DNA of 64,000 bases from Dyadobacter luteus (GCF_003383615.1 NZ_QNUL01000013.1:87714-151713), one strand, 5' to 3'; shown: positions 1 to 11,905, numbered from the stretch's first letter. The notes: generated from the sequence alone by a model not told the origin. Program-made: numbers and translations.

Positions 1-288
1 ATTGAAGCTTGGCTCGTTATCCTGTGAATTAGGAATCGGCCCGTATTGGTCTTCGTATTTTTTAATATTGTCTTTTAAAGCAGCAACCAGACGTTTCGCA
101 TGCTCCGGTGTCACTATAATTCTTGCCTTCACTTTCGCGCGTGGGACACCAGGCATCAGACGTATAAAATCAAGGATAAATTCACTGTTGGAGTGAGCTA
201 TCATCGCAAGATTAGAATAGACTCCTTCCGCCATTTCTTCTGATAGCTCAACGTTTATTTGCTGTTCGTTTTCTTTATTCTCTTCCAT
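1..288 (-). CDS. DUF3467 family protein, C-terminus cut by window edge
   Basis: Reading the minus strand from an ATG at 288 gives an open frame of 96 codons that runs off position 1 without a stop. The protein begins MEENKENEQQINVELSEEMA and contains EGVYSNLAMIAHSNSEFILD followed by a segment with PRAKVKARI and a TPEHAKRLV stretch, which I recognise as the DUF3467 family (small proteins of about 100 residues, function unknown). It lies just downstream of rpoC in the same direction, the usual place in Bacteroidota, but a strong terminator separates the two, so it probably has its own promoter in 290-380. No promoter box is clear there. Confidence 0.85.
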   Translation of the reverse strand, partial: MEENKENEQQINVELSEEMAEGVYSNLAMIAHSNSEFILDFIRLMPGVPRAKVKARIIVTPEHAKRLVAALKDNIKKYEDQYGPIPNSQDNEPSFN

Positions 289-382
289 TTTTGAGGTTTT
301 GGTAGCTGCTTTTGTAGTGATGTTCCTATGCAATACAGGCTGTGAGGTCGTAAATTACTAAATTTAACCAGCATGTAAAAAC

Positions 383-422
383 AAAGAGCCGGTTCTACTT
401 TGCGCAGAACCGGCTCTTTTTA
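383..422 (-). terminator. Terminator after rpoC
   Basis: A perfect 14-bp stem (383-396 with 406-419) encloses a 9-base loop. On the minus strand it is followed by a T-rich run (TTTGTTTTT). It lies 20 bases after the rpoC stop and ends the secE-to-rpoC operon. The stem ends in A/T runs on both sides, so it could work in both directions. Confidence 0.9.
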
Positions 423-438
423 TCTGTTTGAATTCCGA

Positions 439-3400
439 CTAGGCTAATTCACGCTTTTTACGTGATTGCTTTTCGCGGGATTCAGCTAGTGCATCGTACT
501 CCTCTTGTGAACCCACAATCAGATTTTCGTACTTACGCATACCTGTACCGGCCGGGATCAGGTGACCTACGATCACGTTCTCTTTCAGACCTTTCAGTTC
601 ATCGCGTTTTCCACGTACAGCCGCTTCAGAAAGCACCTTGGTTGTTTCTTGGAACGAAGCCGCAGAAACAAAACTTTCAGTACCAAGAGAAGCTTGTGTG
701 ATACCCATCAAAGTAGGTTTCGCAACAGCCGCTTGCGCGTCACGTGCTACTACCAATTTAAGGTCACGACGTTTCAGGCTTGAATTCTCATCACGCAGAC
801 GGCGTACAGAAATGATCATACCTGGTTTCAGTGTATCCGAGCTACCAGCGTCTTCTACAACTTTAAGATCAAGTATTTTATCATTTTCTTCACGGAATAC
901 AACACGGTCAACCGGCTGCATTTCGAGGAAGTTAGTATCACCAGCGTCAAGGATTTCTACCTTCTGCATCATCTGACGAACGATACATTCGATGTGCTTA
1001 TCATTGATCTTCACACCTTGCAGACGGTATACCTCCTGAATTTCATTCACAAGATATTCCTGAACTGCTGTTGGTCCTTTGATAGAAAGGATATCAGCAG
1101 GAGTAATGGCACCATCTGACAATGGATCACCAGCTCTTACGAAGTCACCATCCTGAACAAGAATGTGTTTCGAAAGTGCTACCATGTAACGACGTTGTGT
1201 ACCATCTCTTGACTCGATATGAATTTCACGGTTACCACGTTTCACACCACCATACGTTACAACACCGTCGATTTCCGACACCGTTGCAGGGTTAGATGGG
1301 TTACGTGCTTCGAACAATTCAGTTACACGAGGAAGACCTCCGGTAATATCACGGGTCTTACCAACAACACGAGGAATTTTCGCCAGTGGCTGACCTGCTT
1401 TAATGCTGGTTCCTGCTTTTACAACCAAACGAGCTCCTACAGGAAGGTTATAACCTTTTTCAGTCTGATCTTTCAACAACGTTGATTTACCATTTACCAC
1501 GATAGCCGGGTTTTTGGTTTTATCACGAGTTTCAATGATCACCGACTCCTGGAAGCCTGTTTGCTCATCAAATTCTTCACGGTAAGTAATACCTTCTTCG
1601 ATTGCATCGAAAGAAACCTTTCCTGTAAATTCAGAAAGAATTACCGCGTGATATGGATCCCATGTACAAAGCTCTTGTCCTTTGAATACTTTATCACCTT
1701 CTTTTACAAGTAAGTGAGCTCCGTAAGGAACGTTATTCGAAATCAGAAGCTGACCTGTTTCAGGATGAACGATTTTCACCTCTCCTGAACGACCCATTAC
1801 TACAGTAATAGGATCACCTTCTGAATTAACAGACTCAACAAGACGTAGCTCTTCAAATTGAATAACCCCGTCGAATTTCGCTTTGATGTTTGCATCAACG
1901 GAAATGTTAGATGCAGTACCACCGACGTGGAATGTACGAAGTGTAAGCTGCGTACCTGGCTCACCGATTGACTGAGATGCAATTACACCTACAGCTTCAC
2001 CGATATTCACCATATGCGCCGAAGCAAGTGAACGTCCGTAGCATTTCGCACAAACACCATTACGTGTTTCACAAGTCAATACTGAACGAATTTCAACAGT
2101 TTCGATGCTTGTTTCGTCGATCTGAGCAGCAATTTCTTCAGTGATTTCCTGTCCGGATACAAGGATAACTTCACCAGACAAAGGATCAAACACGTCATGA
2201 ACACTTACACGACCAAGGATACGCTCAGAAAGTGGTTCAACGATATCTTCGTTGTCTTTCAAAGCAGAGATAGCAATACCACGAAGTGATCCGCAATCCT
2301 CTTCAACAACTACAACATCCTGGGCAACATCATGCAAACGACGTGTCAGGTAACCCGCATCAGCCGTTTTCAAGGCTGTATCTGCAAGACCTTTACGCGC
2401 ACCGTGGGTTGAGATAAAGTACTCAAGAACGTCAAGACCTTCTTTAAAGTTAGAAAGGATCGGGTTCTCGATGATTTCTCCTGCACCACCAGCGATGTTT
2501 TTCTGAGGCTTAGCCATAAGACCCCTCATTCCACCCAACTGACGAATCTGTTCACGGGATCCACGCGCACCTGAGTGCATCATCATGTAGATAGAGTTAA
2601 ATCCACCCTGATCCGTTTCCAGTTGTTTCATCAATGTTTCTGTGATACGTGAGTTAACACGCGTCCAGATATCAATCACCTGGTTGTAACGTTCGTTCTC
2701 AGTGATAAGACCCATCAAGTAGTTACTCCAAACGTTTTCAACGTCTACTTTCGCTTGCTCGATCAATTTGATCTTTTCATCCGGAACCATTACGTCGTTC
2801 AATCCCATTGACAAACCACCTTTGAAGGCCATTTGGAAACCAAGTTCTTTGATCTCATCAAGGAATTGTGCACAACGTGCAACACCGGCAAGTTTGAATA
2901 CCAAACCGATGATCTGCTGCAATTTCTTCTTAGTCAAAAGCTCATTGATATAACCTACTGACTCAGGAACAGCCTGGTTGAACAGGATACGTCCGGCAAC
3001 AGTGTCAATCAATTTGATTTCGAAAGTTCCGTCTTCGTTACGTACACGCAGACGGCACTTGATATTAGCATGCTTCGAAAGCTTGCCTTCATTGATCGCA
3101 ATAATTACTTCTTCAGGACCGTAGAAGATCATTCCCTCTCCCTGAATAGGATATTGAGGGGTACTTACACGACCTTTAGTTACATAATACAGACCCAAAA
3201 CCATGTCCTGAGATGGGACCGTAATAGGTGCACCGTTGGCAGGGTTAAGGATGTTATGAGAAGAAAGCATCAACATCGAAGCCTCCAAAACGGCTTCCTG
3301 ACCCAATGGCACGTGAACGGCCATCTGGTCACCGTCAAAGTCAGCATTGAATGCAGTACACACAAGTGGGTGCAACTGGATCGCTTTTCCTTCAATCAGC

Positions 3401-4761
3401 TTAGGCTGGAATGCCTGGATACCCAAACGGTGAAGCGTTGGAGCACGGTTAAGAAGAACAGGATGTCCTTTCAATACGTTTTCCAAAATATCCCAGATCA
3501 CAGGATCCTTACGGTCTACGATCTTCTTCGCTGATTTTACAGTTTTAACGATACCACGCTCGATCAGCTTACGGATAATAAACGGCTTGAATAGCTCAGC
3601 CGCCATATCTTTTGGCAAACCACATTCGTGCAGTTTCAATTCAGGACCTACAACGATAACCGAACGACCAGAATAATCGACACGCTTACCAAGCAAGTTC
3701 TGACGGAAACGTCCCTGCTTTCCTTTCAGCATATCTGAAAGTGATTTCAGAGCACGGTTGCCTTCTGAACGCACTGCATTTACTTTACGGCTGTTATCAA
3801 AAAGCGAATCTACCGCTTCCTGCAACATACGTTTTTCGTTACGCAAGATTACCTCAGGAGCTTTGATTTCGATCAGACGCTTCAAACGGTTGTTGCGAAT
3901 GATCACACGACGGTAAAGGTCGTTCAAATCGGAAGTCGCAAAACGACCACCATCAAGAGGTACAAGCGGACGAAGTTCCGGTGGAATAACAGGTACCATT
4001 TTGATCACCATCCACTCAGGACGGTTTTCGATACGCGTATTTGCATCACGGAAAGCTTCAACAACTTTCAGACGTTTCAAGGCTTCTGCCTTACGCTGCT
4101 GAGAAGTATCTGTTGCAGCCTGGTGACGAAGCTCATAAGAAAGTTCATCAAGCTTAATACGGCTCAACAACATTTCAAGTGCATCAGCACCCATTTTCGC
4201 GATAAACTTATTTGGATCCGTGTCCGGAAGCAATTGGTTTTCGCGAGGTAATTTATCAACGATGTCAAGGTATTCGTCTTCTGTAAGGAAGTCAAGATAG
4301 CTAACGCCATCCTCTTCTTTAATACCAGCCTGAACTACAGCATATCGCTCGTAGTAAATGATCTGATCCAATTTTTTGGTAGACAACCCAAGCAGGTAAC
4401 CGATTTTGTTCGGCAAACTGCGGAAGTACCAGATATGCGCTACAGGAACTACAAGTTCAATGTGGCCCATACGCTCACGACGTACTTTTTTCTCAGTAAC
4501 CTCTACGCCGCAACGGTCGCAGATGATACCTTTATAACGAATACGTTTGTATTTACCGCAATGACATTCCCAATCCTTCACAGGACCGAAAATACGCTCA
4601 CAGAACAACCCACCCATTTCCGGCTTGTAGGTCCGGTAGTTGATGGTTTCAGGCTGGGTTACTTCACCGAAAGAGCTCTCAAGGATAGACTCAGGTGATG
4701 CCAGACTGATCGTCATTCTGGAAAAATCACTATTAAGTTTTTTGTTCTTTTTGAAAGACAT
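439..4761 (-). CDS. rpoC: DNA-directed RNA polymerase subunit beta'
   Basis: 1440 residues, the normal length for a Bacteroidota beta' subunit. It forms the clamp and half of the active-site cleft of RNA polymerase. The N-terminal zinc site is visible as Cys66, Cys68, Cys81 and Cys84. The catalytic magnesium loop NADFDGD is at residues 472-478. The second zinc-binding cysteine set ([11 protein letters not shown]) is near residue 900, and the trigger-loop region follows at [16 protein letters not shown]. It is the last gene of the operon. The 88-base gap to rpoB holds a 10-bp hairpin. No frameshift or missing catalytic residue is seen. Confidence 0.99.
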   Translation of the reverse strand: MSFKKNKKLNSDFSRMTISLASPESILESSFGEVTQPETINYRTYKPEMGGLFCERIFGPVKDWECHCGKYKRIRYKGIICDRCGVEVTEKKVRRERMGHIELVVPVAHIWYFRSLPNKIGYLLGLSTKKLDQIIYYERYAVVQAGIKEEDGVSYLDFLTEDEYLDIVDKLPRENQLLPDTDPNKFIAKMGADALEMLLSRIKLDELSYELRHQAATDTSQQRKAEALKRLKVVEAFRDANTRIENRPEWMVIKMVPVIPPELRPLVPLDGGRFATSDLNDLYRRVIIRNNRLKRLIEIKAPEVILRNEKRMLQEAVDSLFDNSRKVNAVRSEGNRALKSLSDMLKGKQGRFRQNLLGKRVDYSGRSVIVVGPELKLHECGLPKDMAAELFKPFIIRKLIERGIVKTVKSAKKIVDRKDPVIWDILENVLKGHPVLLNRAPTLHRLGIQAFQPKLIEGKAIQLHPLVCTAFNADFDGDQMAVHVPLGQEAVLEASMLMLSSHNILNPANGAPITVPSQDMVLGLYYVTKGRVSTPQYPIQGEGMIFYGPEEVIIAINEGKLSKHANIKCRLRVRNEDGTFEIKLIDTVAGRILFNQAVPESVGYINELLTKKKLQQIIGLVFKLAGVARCAQFLDEIKELGFQMAFKGGLSMGLNDVMVPDEKIKLIEQAKVDVENVWSNYLMGLITENERYNQVIDIWTRVNSRITETLMKQLETDQGGFNSIYMMMHSGARGSREQIRQLGGMRGLMAKPQKNIAGGAGEIIENPILSNFKEGLDVLEYFISTHGARKGLADTALKTADAGYLTRRLHDVAQDVVVVEEDCGSLRGIAISALKDNEDIVEPLSERILGRVSVHDVFDPLSGEVILVSGQEITEEIAAQIDETSIETVEIRSVLTCETRNGVCAKCYGRSLASAHMVNIGEAVGVIASQSIGEPGTQLTLRTFHVGGTASNISVDANIKAKFDGVIQFEELRLVESVNSEGDPITVVMGRSGEVKIVHPETGQLLISNNVPYGAHLLVKEGDKVFKGQELCTWDPYHAVILSEFTGKVSFDAIEEGITYREEFDEQTGFQESVIIETRDKTKNPAIVVNGKSTLLKDQTEKGYNLPVGARLVVKAGTSIKAGQPLAKIPRVVGKTRDITGGLPRVTELFEARNPSNPATVSEIDGVVTYGGVKRGNREIHIESRDGTQRRYMVALSKHILVQDGDFVRAGDPLSDGAITPADILSIKGPTAVQEYLVNEIQEVYRLQGVKINDKHIECIVRQMMQKVEILDAGDTNFLEMQPVDRVVFREENDKILDLKVVEDAGSSDTLKPGMIISVRRLRDENSSLKRRDLKLVVARDAQAAVAKPTLMGITQASLGTESFVSAASFQETTKVLSEAAVRGKRDELKGLKENVIVGHLIPAGTGMRKYENLIVGSQEEYDALAESREKQSRKKRELA

Positions 4762-4813
4762 AATTAAAAAGTCGTTTGTCTTGTTAGTCGAAATTCAAAT
4801 TGTATTGCATTTC

Positions 4814-4839
4814 TAAGGAGCGCTAAAAAGCGCTCCTTA
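4814..4839 (-). promoter_or_regulatory. Intercistronic hairpin between rpoB and rpoC
   Basis: A perfect 10-bp stem (4814-4823 with 4830-4839) with a 6-base loop TAAAAA sits 10 bases after the rpoB stop. On the minus strand it is not followed by a T run, so it does not look like an intrinsic terminator. A processing or mRNA-stabilising hairpin is more likely. The role is inferred; the stem is seen directly. Confidence 0.6.
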
Positions 4840-4849
4840 CGACTAAAAA

Positions 4850-7800
4850 TTAGTCCAGCGTAATTTCCAATGCCAATCCACGAAGCTCGTGAACAAGTAC
4901 ATTGAATGACTCCGGAATATTTGGTTTCGGAAGGTTTTCACCTTTCACGATTGCTTCGTAAGCTTTGGCACGGCCCACAACATCATCCGACTTAACGGTA
5001 AGGATTTCCTGAAGAATGTGAGATGCACCGAATGCTTCAAGCGCCCACACTTCCATCTCTCCAAAACGCTGACCTCCAAACTGTGCTTTACCACCCAACG
5101 GTTGTTGCGTGATAAGAGAGTACGGTCCGATTGAACGGGCGTGCATCTTATCGTCAACAAGGTGCCCAAGCTTCATCATATACATAAGACCTACTGTAAC
5201 CGGTTGGTCAAATTGCTCTCCTGTCAAACCATTGTACAGGTAAGTACGTCCCCATTCCGGCAAACCAGCTTCCGCCAATTCCGCAGCAACCTCAGCTTCT
5301 GTTGCTCCGTCAAAGATTGGTGTAGCGTATCTGCGGCCCAGTTTCAAACCAGCCCATGCAAGGATTGTTTCATAGATCTGACCGATGTTCATACGAGAAG
5401 GTACCCCAAGTGGGTTCAACACGATGTTCATTGGTGTTCCGTCTTCAAGGAATGGCATGTCTTCATCACGTACAATACGGGCAACAACCCCTTTGTTACC
5501 GTGACGACCCGCCATTTTATCCCCAACTTTCAGCTTACGTTTCTTAGCGATATATACTTTCGCCAATTTCACGATACCAGCAGGAAGTTCATCACCTACT
5601 TCAAGAGCAAAACGATCGCGTTTGAAACGACCCATCAATTCACTACGTGAGTTAAGGTAATTTTTCAGAACAAGTGAGATCTGAGCGTTCGTTTCTGCAT
5701 CCTCACTCCATGAGTCAGTCAATACATCACCGATAAGGTTTACCTCTTCAGCAACTGCATACTGGCTTTCGTCACGGTATGGGTTATTTGCAGGGAACAA
5801 GTTTTCAGAGATATTTCTCACGTTAAACTTCATTCCTTTCGAGATCAACTCATCACCAAACTTGTGCTTCACACCTGAAGATGTTTTGCCGTCAGTAAGT
5901 GTAACAAGTTTTTCGATAATACGTCCGCGAAGTGCTGTCAGATCACGACCATATTTCTTCATCAAAAGACGTAGTTCGTCTTTATGTTTTGCACGCTCCT
6001 CTTTTGTAGGACGAGAGAAAAGTTTGGTATCAATAACCACACCTTTCATAGATGGCGGTGCTTTTTTAGAAGCATCCTTCACATCACCAGCCTTATCTCC
6101 GAAGATTGCACGAAGCAATTTCTCTTCCGGAGTAGGATCTGACTCTCCCTTAGGAGTGATTTTACCGATCAGGATATCACCTTCTTTTACTTCAGTACCA
6201 ACTTGTACGATACCGTTTTCATCAAGGTTTTTAACCGTTTCCTCACTTACGTTAGGAATCTCAGCAGTCAATTCTTCTTCTCCGCGTTTTGTATCACGCA
6301 CTTCCAGTTCAAATTCTTCAATGTGAATAGAAGTGAAGATATCATCACGAACCACTTTTTCCGAGATTACAATCGCATCCTCAAAGTTGTATCCCTGCCA
6401 AGGCATGAACGCAACCAAAAGGTTACGACCCAAAGCAAGTTCACCACCTTCTGTACCGTATCCCTGGCAAAGTGCTTCACCTTTCTTCACCTTCTGTCCT
6501 TTAAGAACCATTGGCTGAAGGTTAAGGCAAGTATCCTGGTTGGTACGACGGAACTTCACAAGGTCGTAAGCAACGCTGTCGTCGATAAAGCTAACAAGAC
6601 GATCTGCATCAGTTCTGTCATATTTAACTACGATTTTCTTCGCATCAACGTACTCAATAACACCGTCACCTTCGGCAACAACAAGTGCACGGGAATCCAT
6701 TGCAACGCGTTTTTCAAGACCGGTACCTACAATCGGTGCTTGTGGACGCAACAATGGAACACCCTGGCGCTGCATGTTCGATCCCATCAGGGCACGGTTA
6801 GCATCATCGTGTTCAAGGAATGGAATAAGTGATGCCGCAACAGATACAATCTGGTTGGCAGCAACGTCCATATAAGACGCCTGAGATGGATCCACCATTG
6901 GGAAGTCACCTTCAAAACGCGTCTTGATTTTTTCTACCGTAAAGTTTCCTTCTGCATCTACAGAGGCGTTAGCCTGAGCAATGTATTTGGAATCTTCTTC
7001 CTCGGCAGTCATATAGATAAGCTCATCAGTAAGCTTTCCTGCGCCATCGATAACACGGTAAGGTGTTTCGATAAAGCCCATTCCGTTTACTTTCGCAAAC
7101 ACGCAAAGAGAAGAAATCAAACCAATGTTTGGACCTTCCGGTGTCTCAATTGTACAAAGACGACCGTAGTGCGTGTAGTGAACGTCACGAACCTCGAAAC
7201 CTGCTCTTTCACGGGAAAGACCACCAGGCCCAAGTGCTGACATACGACGCTTGTGCGTAATCTCAGCCAATGGGTTTGTCTGGTCCATAAACTGAGAAAG
7301 CTGGTTGGTACCGAAGAACGAGTTAATAACAGAAGACAATGTACGCGCGTTGATCAAATCAACAGGCTTGAAGTCTTCGTTATCACGTACGTTCATACGC
7401 TCCTTAATGGTACGTGCCATACGTGCAAGACCCACACCGAACTGCGCATAAAGCTGCTCACCTACGGTACGAACACGACGGTTTGACAAGTGGTCAATAT
7501 CATCGACAACCGCTTTAGCATTGATCAGACCGATCAGATACTTCACGATAGAAACGATATCACCAGTAGTCAGTACGCGAACATCAAGACTAGTGTCAGA
7601 ACCTAATTTTTTGTTGATACGGTAACGCCCAACATCACCCAGGTCATAACGCTTATCACTGAAGAACAAACTTTGGATTACGTCTCTTGCAGTTTGCTCA
7701 TCCGGTGCTTCCGCATTACGAAGCTGGCGGTAAATTTGCTCAACAGCTTCCTTATCGGAGTTAGAGCTATCTTTTTGAAGCGTATTATAAATGATGTTAT

Positions 7801-8713
7801 AATCCGCAACGTTCATATCATCTTTGTGAAGGATCACTGATTTCTGACCAGATTCAAGGATTACCTCGATATCGTCAGTTGTGATCGTTGAATCACGCTC
7901 CAGCAATACTTCGTTACGCTGAATAGATACAACCTCACCAGTATCCTCATCCACGAAATCTTCTGTCCAGGTACGTAATACCCTTGCAGCCAAACGACGG
8001 CCAACCGCCTTTTTAAGATTAGCAGAAGTTGCTACGATTTCCTCTGAAAGACCAAACAGGTCAAGGATATCTTTATCAGATCCGAAACCGATTGCTCTCA
8101 AAAGAGTTGTAACAGGGAATTTTTTCTTACGGTCGATATAAGCATACATCACGTTGTTTACATCCGTCGAGAATTCAATCCATGAACCTTTGAACGGAAT
8201 GATACGTGCTGAATACAACTTAGATCCGTTGGTGTGCTTGCTCATTGAGAAGAACACACCAGGTGAACGGTGTAGCTGAGATACAATTACACGTTCTGCT
8301 CCATTGATCACGAAAGAACCACGTTCTGTCATGTAAGGAATGTTTCCAAGGAATACTTCCTGCTCAATAGTTTCAAATTCTTCGTGGTCTGCATCATTAC
8401 AGATCAAACGCAGTTTCGCTTTCAAAGGAACTGCATAAGTCAATCCACGGTCAATAGATTCGTCAACAGAATACTTCGGTGGTTCAAGAAGATAATCAAT
8501 GAACTCTAGCACGAAGTTGTCGCGCGAATCTGCAATTGGAAAGTTTTCAGCGAAAACTTTGTACAATCCTTCGTCAGAACGATCTTCAACTGATGTATCC
8601 AGACTGAAGAAATCCCGGAACGCCTGAACCTGGATCCCTAACAAATCCGGATAATCGATGATCTGATTGATCCTGGAGAAATTAATTCTGGGTGTTTTTT
8701 TAATTGTAGCCAA
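4850..8713 (-). CDS. rpoB: DNA-directed RNA polymerase subunit beta
   Basis: 1287 residues, within the usual range for the phylum. It is the RNA polymerase subunit that forms the second half of the active-site cleft and carries the rifampicin pocket. The rifampicin-region motif is recognisable ([20 protein letters not shown]), as are the LSALGPGG-type fork-loop segment ([14 protein letters not shown]) and the C-terminal [10 protein letters not shown] motif. In the rifampicin cluster the residues read as wild type ([16 protein letters not shown]). The gene starts after a long untranslated leader of about 270 bases behind an attenuator-like hairpin and is followed by rpoC. Confidence 0.99.
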   Translation of the reverse strand: MATIKKTPRINFSRINQIIDYPDLLGIQVQAFRDFFSLDTSVEDRSDEGLYKVFAENFPIADSRDNFVLEFIDYLLEPPKYSVDESIDRGLTYAVPLKAKLRLICNDADHEEFETIEQEVFLGNIPYMTERGSFVINGAERVIVSQLHRSPGVFFSMSKHTNGSKLYSARIIPFKGSWIEFSTDVNNVMYAYIDRKKKFPVTTLLRAIGFGSDKDILDLFGLSEEIVATSANLKKAVGRRLAARVLRTWTEDFVDEDTGEVVSIQRNEVLLERDSTITTDDIEVILESGQKSVILHKDDMNVADYNIIYNTLQKDSSNSDKEAVEQIYRQLRNAEAPDEQTARDVIQSLFFSDKRYDLGDVGRYRINKKLGSDTSLDVRVLTTGDIVSIVKYLIGLINAKAVVDDIDHLSNRRVRTVGEQLYAQFGVGLARMARTIKERMNVRDNEDFKPVDLINARTLSSVINSFFGTNQLSQFMDQTNPLAEITHKRRMSALGPGGLSRERAGFEVRDVHYTHYGRLCTIETPEGPNIGLISSLCVFAKVNGMGFIETPYRVIDGAGKLTDELIYMTAEEEDSKYIAQANASVDAEGNFTVEKIKTRFEGDFPMVDPSQASYMDVAANQIVSVAASLIPFLEHDDANRALMGSNMQRQGVPLLRPQAPIVGTGLEKRVAMDSRALVVAEGDGVIEYVDAKKIVVKYDRTDADRLVSFIDDSVAYDLVKFRRTNQDTCLNLQPMVLKGQKVKKGEALCQGYGTEGGELALGRNLLVAFMPWQGYNFEDAIVISEKVVRDDIFTSIHIEEFELEVRDTKRGEEELTAEIPNVSEETVKNLDENGIVQVGTEVKEGDILIGKITPKGESDPTPEEKLLRAIFGDKAGDVKDASKKAPPSMKGVVIDTKLFSRPTKEERAKHKDELRLLMKKYGRDLTALRGRIIEKLVTLTDGKTSSGVKHKFGDELISKGMKFNVRNISENLFPANNPYRDESQYAVAEEVNLIGDVLTDSWSEDAETNAQISLVLKNYLNSRSELMGRFKRDRFALEVGDELPAGIVKLAKVYIAKKRKLKVGDKMAGRHGNKGVVARIVRDEDMPFLEDGTPMNIVLNPLGVPSRMNIGQIYETILAWAGLKLGRRYATPIFDGATEAEVAAELAEAGLPEWGRTYLYNGLTGEQFDQPVTVGLMYMMKLGHLVDDKMHARSIGPYSLITQQPLGGKAQFGGQRFGEMEVWALEAFGASHILQEILTVKSDDVVGRAKAYEAIVKGENLPKPNIPESFNVLVHELRGLALEITLD

Positions 8714-8983
8714 GGCTATTTCTGATTTGGGTTAGAAGAACGAAAAACTTAGCATAAGCCGTTGCGGCTGCTGGCAATCGTACTAATTAGTTTAAAACCT
8801 TAATCGCATGCCTCGTAGAACATTAAGAAGATTTGTCCCTGTGCTTCTTTCCTACGAGTAAAGAAGTGTTTCAGACAAAACCCTCAGGGGGAAGATAGAA
8901 CCGGCGCAATGTTGATCAGAACACCAGCTAGTATAAGTACCTAACGTATTTTCGAGAAAAATGTTTGGTTTATGCACAAAATA
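8714..8983 (-). promoter_or_regulatory. Structured rpoB leader
   Basis: About 270 bases without a gene between the attenuator-like hairpin and rpoB. On the minus strand the RNA can form a nested hairpin: outer arms 8812-8818 with 8852-8858 (CTCGTAG / CTACGAG) and inner arms 8825-8830 with 8844-8849 (AAGAAG / CTTCTT). A smaller hairpin GCCG-TTG-CGGC lies at 8758-8768. I found no TAnnTTTG box close to the gene, so transcription probably reads through from rplL. A regulatory role is inferred by analogy with the rplL-rpoB spacer of other bacteria. Confidence 0.5.
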
Positions 8984-9017
8984 GGAAATAGACCTGACGT
9001 GAATCAGGCCTATTTCC
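8984..9017 (-). terminator. Attenuator-like hairpin between rplL and rpoB
   Basis: Arms 8984-8997 and 9004-9017 pair over 14 positions with one A/C mismatch around a 6-base loop. On the minus strand they are followed by a short T run (ATTTTG). It lies 36 bases after the rplL stop, inside the operon. Partial termination here would make ribosomal protein transcripts more abundant than polymerase transcripts, as is known for E. coli rplL-rpoB. That function is inferred. Confidence 0.7.
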
Positions 9018-9052
9018 TTAAATTATAGTTCTTGGTTGTTGCAAAGTAATAA

Positions 9053-9436
9053 TTACTTCACTTCAACTTCAGCACCAGCTTCTTCAAGTTGTTTTTTCAA
9101 AGCCTCAGCTTCGTCTTTAGCAACACCTTCTTTAACTGGTTTTGGAGCGCCGTCAACTAGTTCTTTCGCTTCTTTCAGTCCAAGACCAGTAAGATCTTTA
9201 ACCAATTTCACAACTGCCAGTTTACCAGCACCTGCTGATTTCAAAATTACATCAAAAGACGTTTTTTCTTCTGCTGCTGGAGCGTCACCGCTTCCACCTG
9301 CTGGTCCTGCAACCACTACTGCACCTGCAGCTGCTGGTTCGATACCATATTCGTCTTTAAGAATTGTAGCCAATTCGTTCACTTCTTTAACCGTTAGGTT
9401 AACAAGCTGTTCCGCGAAAGCTTTCAAATCTGCCAT
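9053..9436 (-). CDS. rplL: 50S ribosomal protein L7/L12
   Basis: 127 residues. It is the acidic stalk protein that recruits elongation factors to the ribosome. The N-terminal dimerisation helix ([19 protein letters not shown]), an Ala/Gly-rich hinge (about residues 35-52) and the conserved C-terminal domain with [12 protein letters not shown] are all present. It follows rplJ after 93 bases and precedes the attenuator-like hairpin and rpoB. Confidence 0.98.
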   Translation of the reverse strand: MADLKAFAEQLVNLTVKEVNELATILKDEYGIEPAAAGAVVVAGPAGGSGDAPAAEEKTSFDVILKSAGAGKLAVVKLVKDLTGLGLKEAKELVDGAPKPVKEGVAKDEAEALKKQLEEAGAEVEVK

Positions 9437-9529
9437 TTTTATTTTCGATTTTTTGATTATACAATATAAGATGATTTTGAAGCTCCATTTATTATCAACC
9501 CGGAGAGCTCAGCCTGGCTACTTATATAA

Positions 9530-10060
9530 TTAGTCTTCCTTCTCAGATAAAGTTTTGAGAATTCCAGCCAATTTGTTTCCACCGCTTGAAAGAGCGCCGA
9601 TAACGTTTTTGGCAGGAGATTGCAACAATCCGATAACTTCTCCGATAAGCTCTTGCTTCGATTTCAAAGAAATCAAAACGTCAAGCTGGCTTTCGCCTAC
9701 GAAAACAGATGAATCAACAGAAGCTCCTTTGAATTTAAGCTTGTCGCTACCTGATTTCTTCTTGAAGTCTTTAATCAATTGTGCAGGAACTTTACCTGAC
9801 TCCGGGTGAAACATGATACCGGAAAATCCTTTAAGGACTTCATCAAATGATGAGTAATCCGTATCTAATGTTTCTAGTGCTTTTTTAATCAGAGTATTCT
9901 TAACAACACGATACTCAATACCTTTTTCGAAGCACAGGCCTCTAAGTGTATTTACCTCACCTACGGACATTCCGTTTGCGCTGGTAATATAGAAGTATGG
10001 CGTGTTCGAGAATTTCTGACTTAGCTCGTCAATAATTACTGCTTTCTCTTCCCGTGTCAT
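9530..10060 (-). CDS. rplJ: 50S ribosomal protein L10
   Basis: L10 anchors the L7/L12 stalk to 23S rRNA. I start it at ATG 10060 (MTREEKAVIIDELSQKF, 176 residues) and not at the longer in-frame start 39 bases upstream, because the extra 13 residues would overlap the end of rplA. The ATG at 10060 lies one base after the rplA stop and has an AGGA about 8 bases before it, which is unusual in this window. The typical L10 N-terminal region and the VIGALSSGGNKLAGILKTL C-terminal segment are present. Confidence 0.96.
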   Translation of the reverse strand: MTREEKAVIIDELSQKFSNTPYFYITSANGMSVGEVNTLRGLCFEKGIEYRVVKNTLIKKALETLDTDYSSFDEVLKGFSGIMFHPESGKVPAQLIKDFKKKSGSDKLKFKGASVDSSVFVGESQLDVLISLKSKQELIGEVIGLLQSPAKNVIGALSSGGNKLAGILKTLSEKED

Positions 10061-10061
10061 A

Positions 10062-10760
10062 TTATAATCCTGGAATCGTGTTTTTATCAATAGTAACACC
10101 CGGGCTCATCGTGCTTGACAAGTGAATGCTCTTAACGTAGGTACCTTTTGCAGATGATGGCTTAAGGCGAATCAATGTATTGATTACCTCTGTAGCATTT
10201 TGTGCAAGTTGGTCAGTTCCAAAAGAAACTTTACCTACACTGGTATGGATGATACCGGTTTTATCAACCTTGAAATCAATCTTACCAGCTTTTACTTCTT
10301 TAACAGCCTTCGCAACATCTGGTGTTACTGTACCTGACTTAGGGTTAGGCATCAGACCACGAGGACCCAATACTTTACCTAATTTACCCACTTTTGCCAT
10401 TACAGAAGGCATAGTAATGATCACGTCTATATCTGTCCAGCCTTGCTCAATCTTTTGAATGAACTCGTCGAGGCCAACATAATCTGCTCCGGCTTCTTTC
10501 GCTTCTGCTTCCTTATCAGGAGTACACAATACCAATACGCGTACTTCTTTTCCGGTTCCGTGTGGCAATGTCACCACGCCACGTACCATTTGATCAGCTT
10601 TACGAGGATCTACGCCAAGACGTACATCGATGTCCACTGATGAATCAAATTTGGTATAGGAAATCGTCTTAAGTACCTCCGCTGCCGCCTCTAGTGAGTA
10701 AGCTTGGTCTGCGTCGAATTTCGAAAGAGCTTCTTTTTGCTTTTTGGTCAATTTTCCCAT
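10062..10760 (-). CDS. rplA: 50S ribosomal protein L1
   Basis: 232 residues, the standard L1 length. It binds 23S rRNA at the mobile L1 stalk and in many bacteria represses its own operon. The conserved segment [11 protein letters not shown] and the preceding [11 protein letters not shown] are present. It sits between rplK (31-base gap after the rplK stop) and rplJ (one base after its own stop), so translation of L1 and L10 is probably coupled. Confidence 0.98.
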   Translation of the reverse strand: MGKLTKKQKEALSKFDADQAYSLEAAAEVLKTISYTKFDSSVDIDVRLGVDPRKADQMVRGVVTLPHGTGKEVRVLVLCTPDKEAEAKEAGADYVGLDEFIQKIEQGWTDIDVIITMPSVMAKVGKLGKVLGPRGLMPNPKSGTVTPDVAKAVKEVKAGKIDFKVDKTGIIHTSVGKVSFGTDQLAQNATEVINTLIRLKPSSAKGTYVKSIHLSSTMSPGVTIDKNTIPGL

Positions 10761-10791
10761 GTTCTTTGTTTCTTAGGCGCTATTTAAACGC

Positions 10792-11241
10792 TCAGTTGTT
10801 TTCTTCCCACGGGGCTTTGCCAGCGACGGTAATACCCATACTACGAGCCGTTCCCGCAATCATCTTCATAGCAGACTCAACAGTAAAGCAGTTAAGGTCA
10901 GGCATTTTAGTCTCAGCGATCGTACGAACCTGATCCCAAGATACTGAACCTACTTTTAAACGGTTTGGCTGAGCCGAACCAGTCTTTACTTTTGATGCTT
11001 CCAGAAGCAAAATCGCGGCCGGGGGGGTCTTGATAACGAAATCAAAAGACTTATCCTTATAGTACGTAATAACTACCGGCAATACCACACCAGGTTTATC
11101 CTGAGTACGGCCATTGAATTGCTTACAAAACTCCATGATATTCAAACCCTTCGATCCTAGTGCAGGACCGATTGGAGGTGAAGGGTTGGCTGAGCCACCT
11201 TTTACCTGTAGTTTGACGTATCCACCTATTTCTTTTGCCAT
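10792..11241 (-). CDS. rplK: 50S ribosomal protein L11
   Basis: L11 binds the GTPase-associated centre of 23S rRNA. I choose ATG 11241 ([16 protein letters not shown], 149 residues), which matches the family start; the frame is open eight codons further but that extension (MNRTNSKT) is not L11-like. The conserved [20 protein letters not shown] segment and the C-terminal GTARSMGI motif are visible. It follows nusG after about 80 bases, a gap in which I see only a small weak hairpin. Confidence 0.98.
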   Translation of the reverse strand: MAKEIGGYVKLQVKGGSANPSPPIGPALGSKGLNIMEFCKQFNGRTQDKPGVVLPVVITYYKDKSFDFVIKTPPAAILLLEASKVKTGSAQPNRLKVGSVSWDQVRTIAETKMPDLNCFTVESAMKMIAGTARSMGITVAGKAPWEENN

Positions 11242-11320
11242 TGTTTTGGAATTTGTTCGGTTCACTGATTAATTAAGCGGCTCACATGCAAGTGGAAGCT
11301 TACCCTGCCCGTTCTTTTAA

Positions 11321-11875
11321 TCAATTATCCTTTTCTACTTGTGCGTAACTGAGTTCCACGGGTGTATTACGCCCGAATATTTTTACAACTACATTGAGTT
11401 TTTTCTTCTCATCAAATACTTCTTCCACCAAGCCGATAAAGCCACTGAATGGGCCATCTACCACCTGCACTGTTTCGCCTTTGATAAACGACATGCTTGG
11501 TGCTTCTTCCAGCTGTTCTGCTTCATCCACTCGTCCAAGTATTCTGTTGATCTCAGATTGTCTCAGAGGAACAGGTACTTTTGAGTTACCTTCCGAGTTT
11601 CCAAGGAATCCGATAACACCGGGAATACTTGTAATAATGTGCAAAACTTCCCCTTTGGATAAATCAGCTGAAATGATAATGTACCCCGGGAAAAAGTTTT
11701 TCTCCCTAACTCTCTTTTTACCGTTACGCATTTCATATATCTTCTCCGAAGGAATAAGAATTTGCGGAACGAATTCTGTGAGTTTCTGCCGTGTTATTTC
11801 ATTTTCGATGTAGGACTTGATTTTTTTCTCTTGTCCGGACACAGCTCTTAATACAAACCAATTTAGACTACTCAT
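11321..11875 (-). CDS. nusG: Transcription termination/antitermination factor NusG
   Basis: 184 residues. It binds RNA polymerase through its NGN domain (residues 1 to about 115; NWFVLRAVSGQEKKI at the start and FFPGYI in the middle) and carries a C-terminal KOW domain (KGETVQVVDGPFSGFIGLVE). It follows secE after about 30 bases, the canonical secE-nusG pairing. It is the housekeeping NusG by context, not an RfaH-like paralogue. Confidence 0.97.
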   Translation of the reverse strand: MSSLNWFVLRAVSGQEKKIKSYIENEITRQKLTEFVPQILIPSEKIYEMRNGKKRVREKNFFPGYIIISADLSKGEVLHIITSIPGVIGFLGNSEGNSKVPVPLRQSEINRILGRVDEAEQLEEAPSMSFIKGETVQVVDGPFSGFIGLVEEVFDEKKKLNVVVKIFGRNTPVELSYAQVEKDN

Positions 11876-11905
11876 ACCATTCTGGGGATTGCCAATATAA
11901 TAGTC

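Noticed and set aside
3070..3534. 154-codon plus-strand open frame opposite rpoC
   Set aside because: It lies fully inside the well-supported rpoC gene, has no recognisable motif and no promoter box; antisense shadow.
6203..6832. 209-codon plus-strand open frame opposite rpoB
   Set aside because: Antisense shadow of conserved rpoB coding sequence; composition shows only the reverse complement of rpoB codons.
9036..9533. 165-codon plus-strand frame over rplL
   Set aside because: Ala/Ser-rich product is the reverse strand of the L7/L12 hinge and domain; not protein-like.
10060..10099. N-terminal extension of L10
   Set aside because: The extra 13 residues overlap rplA; the ATG at 10060 is one base after the rplA stop and fits the family start.
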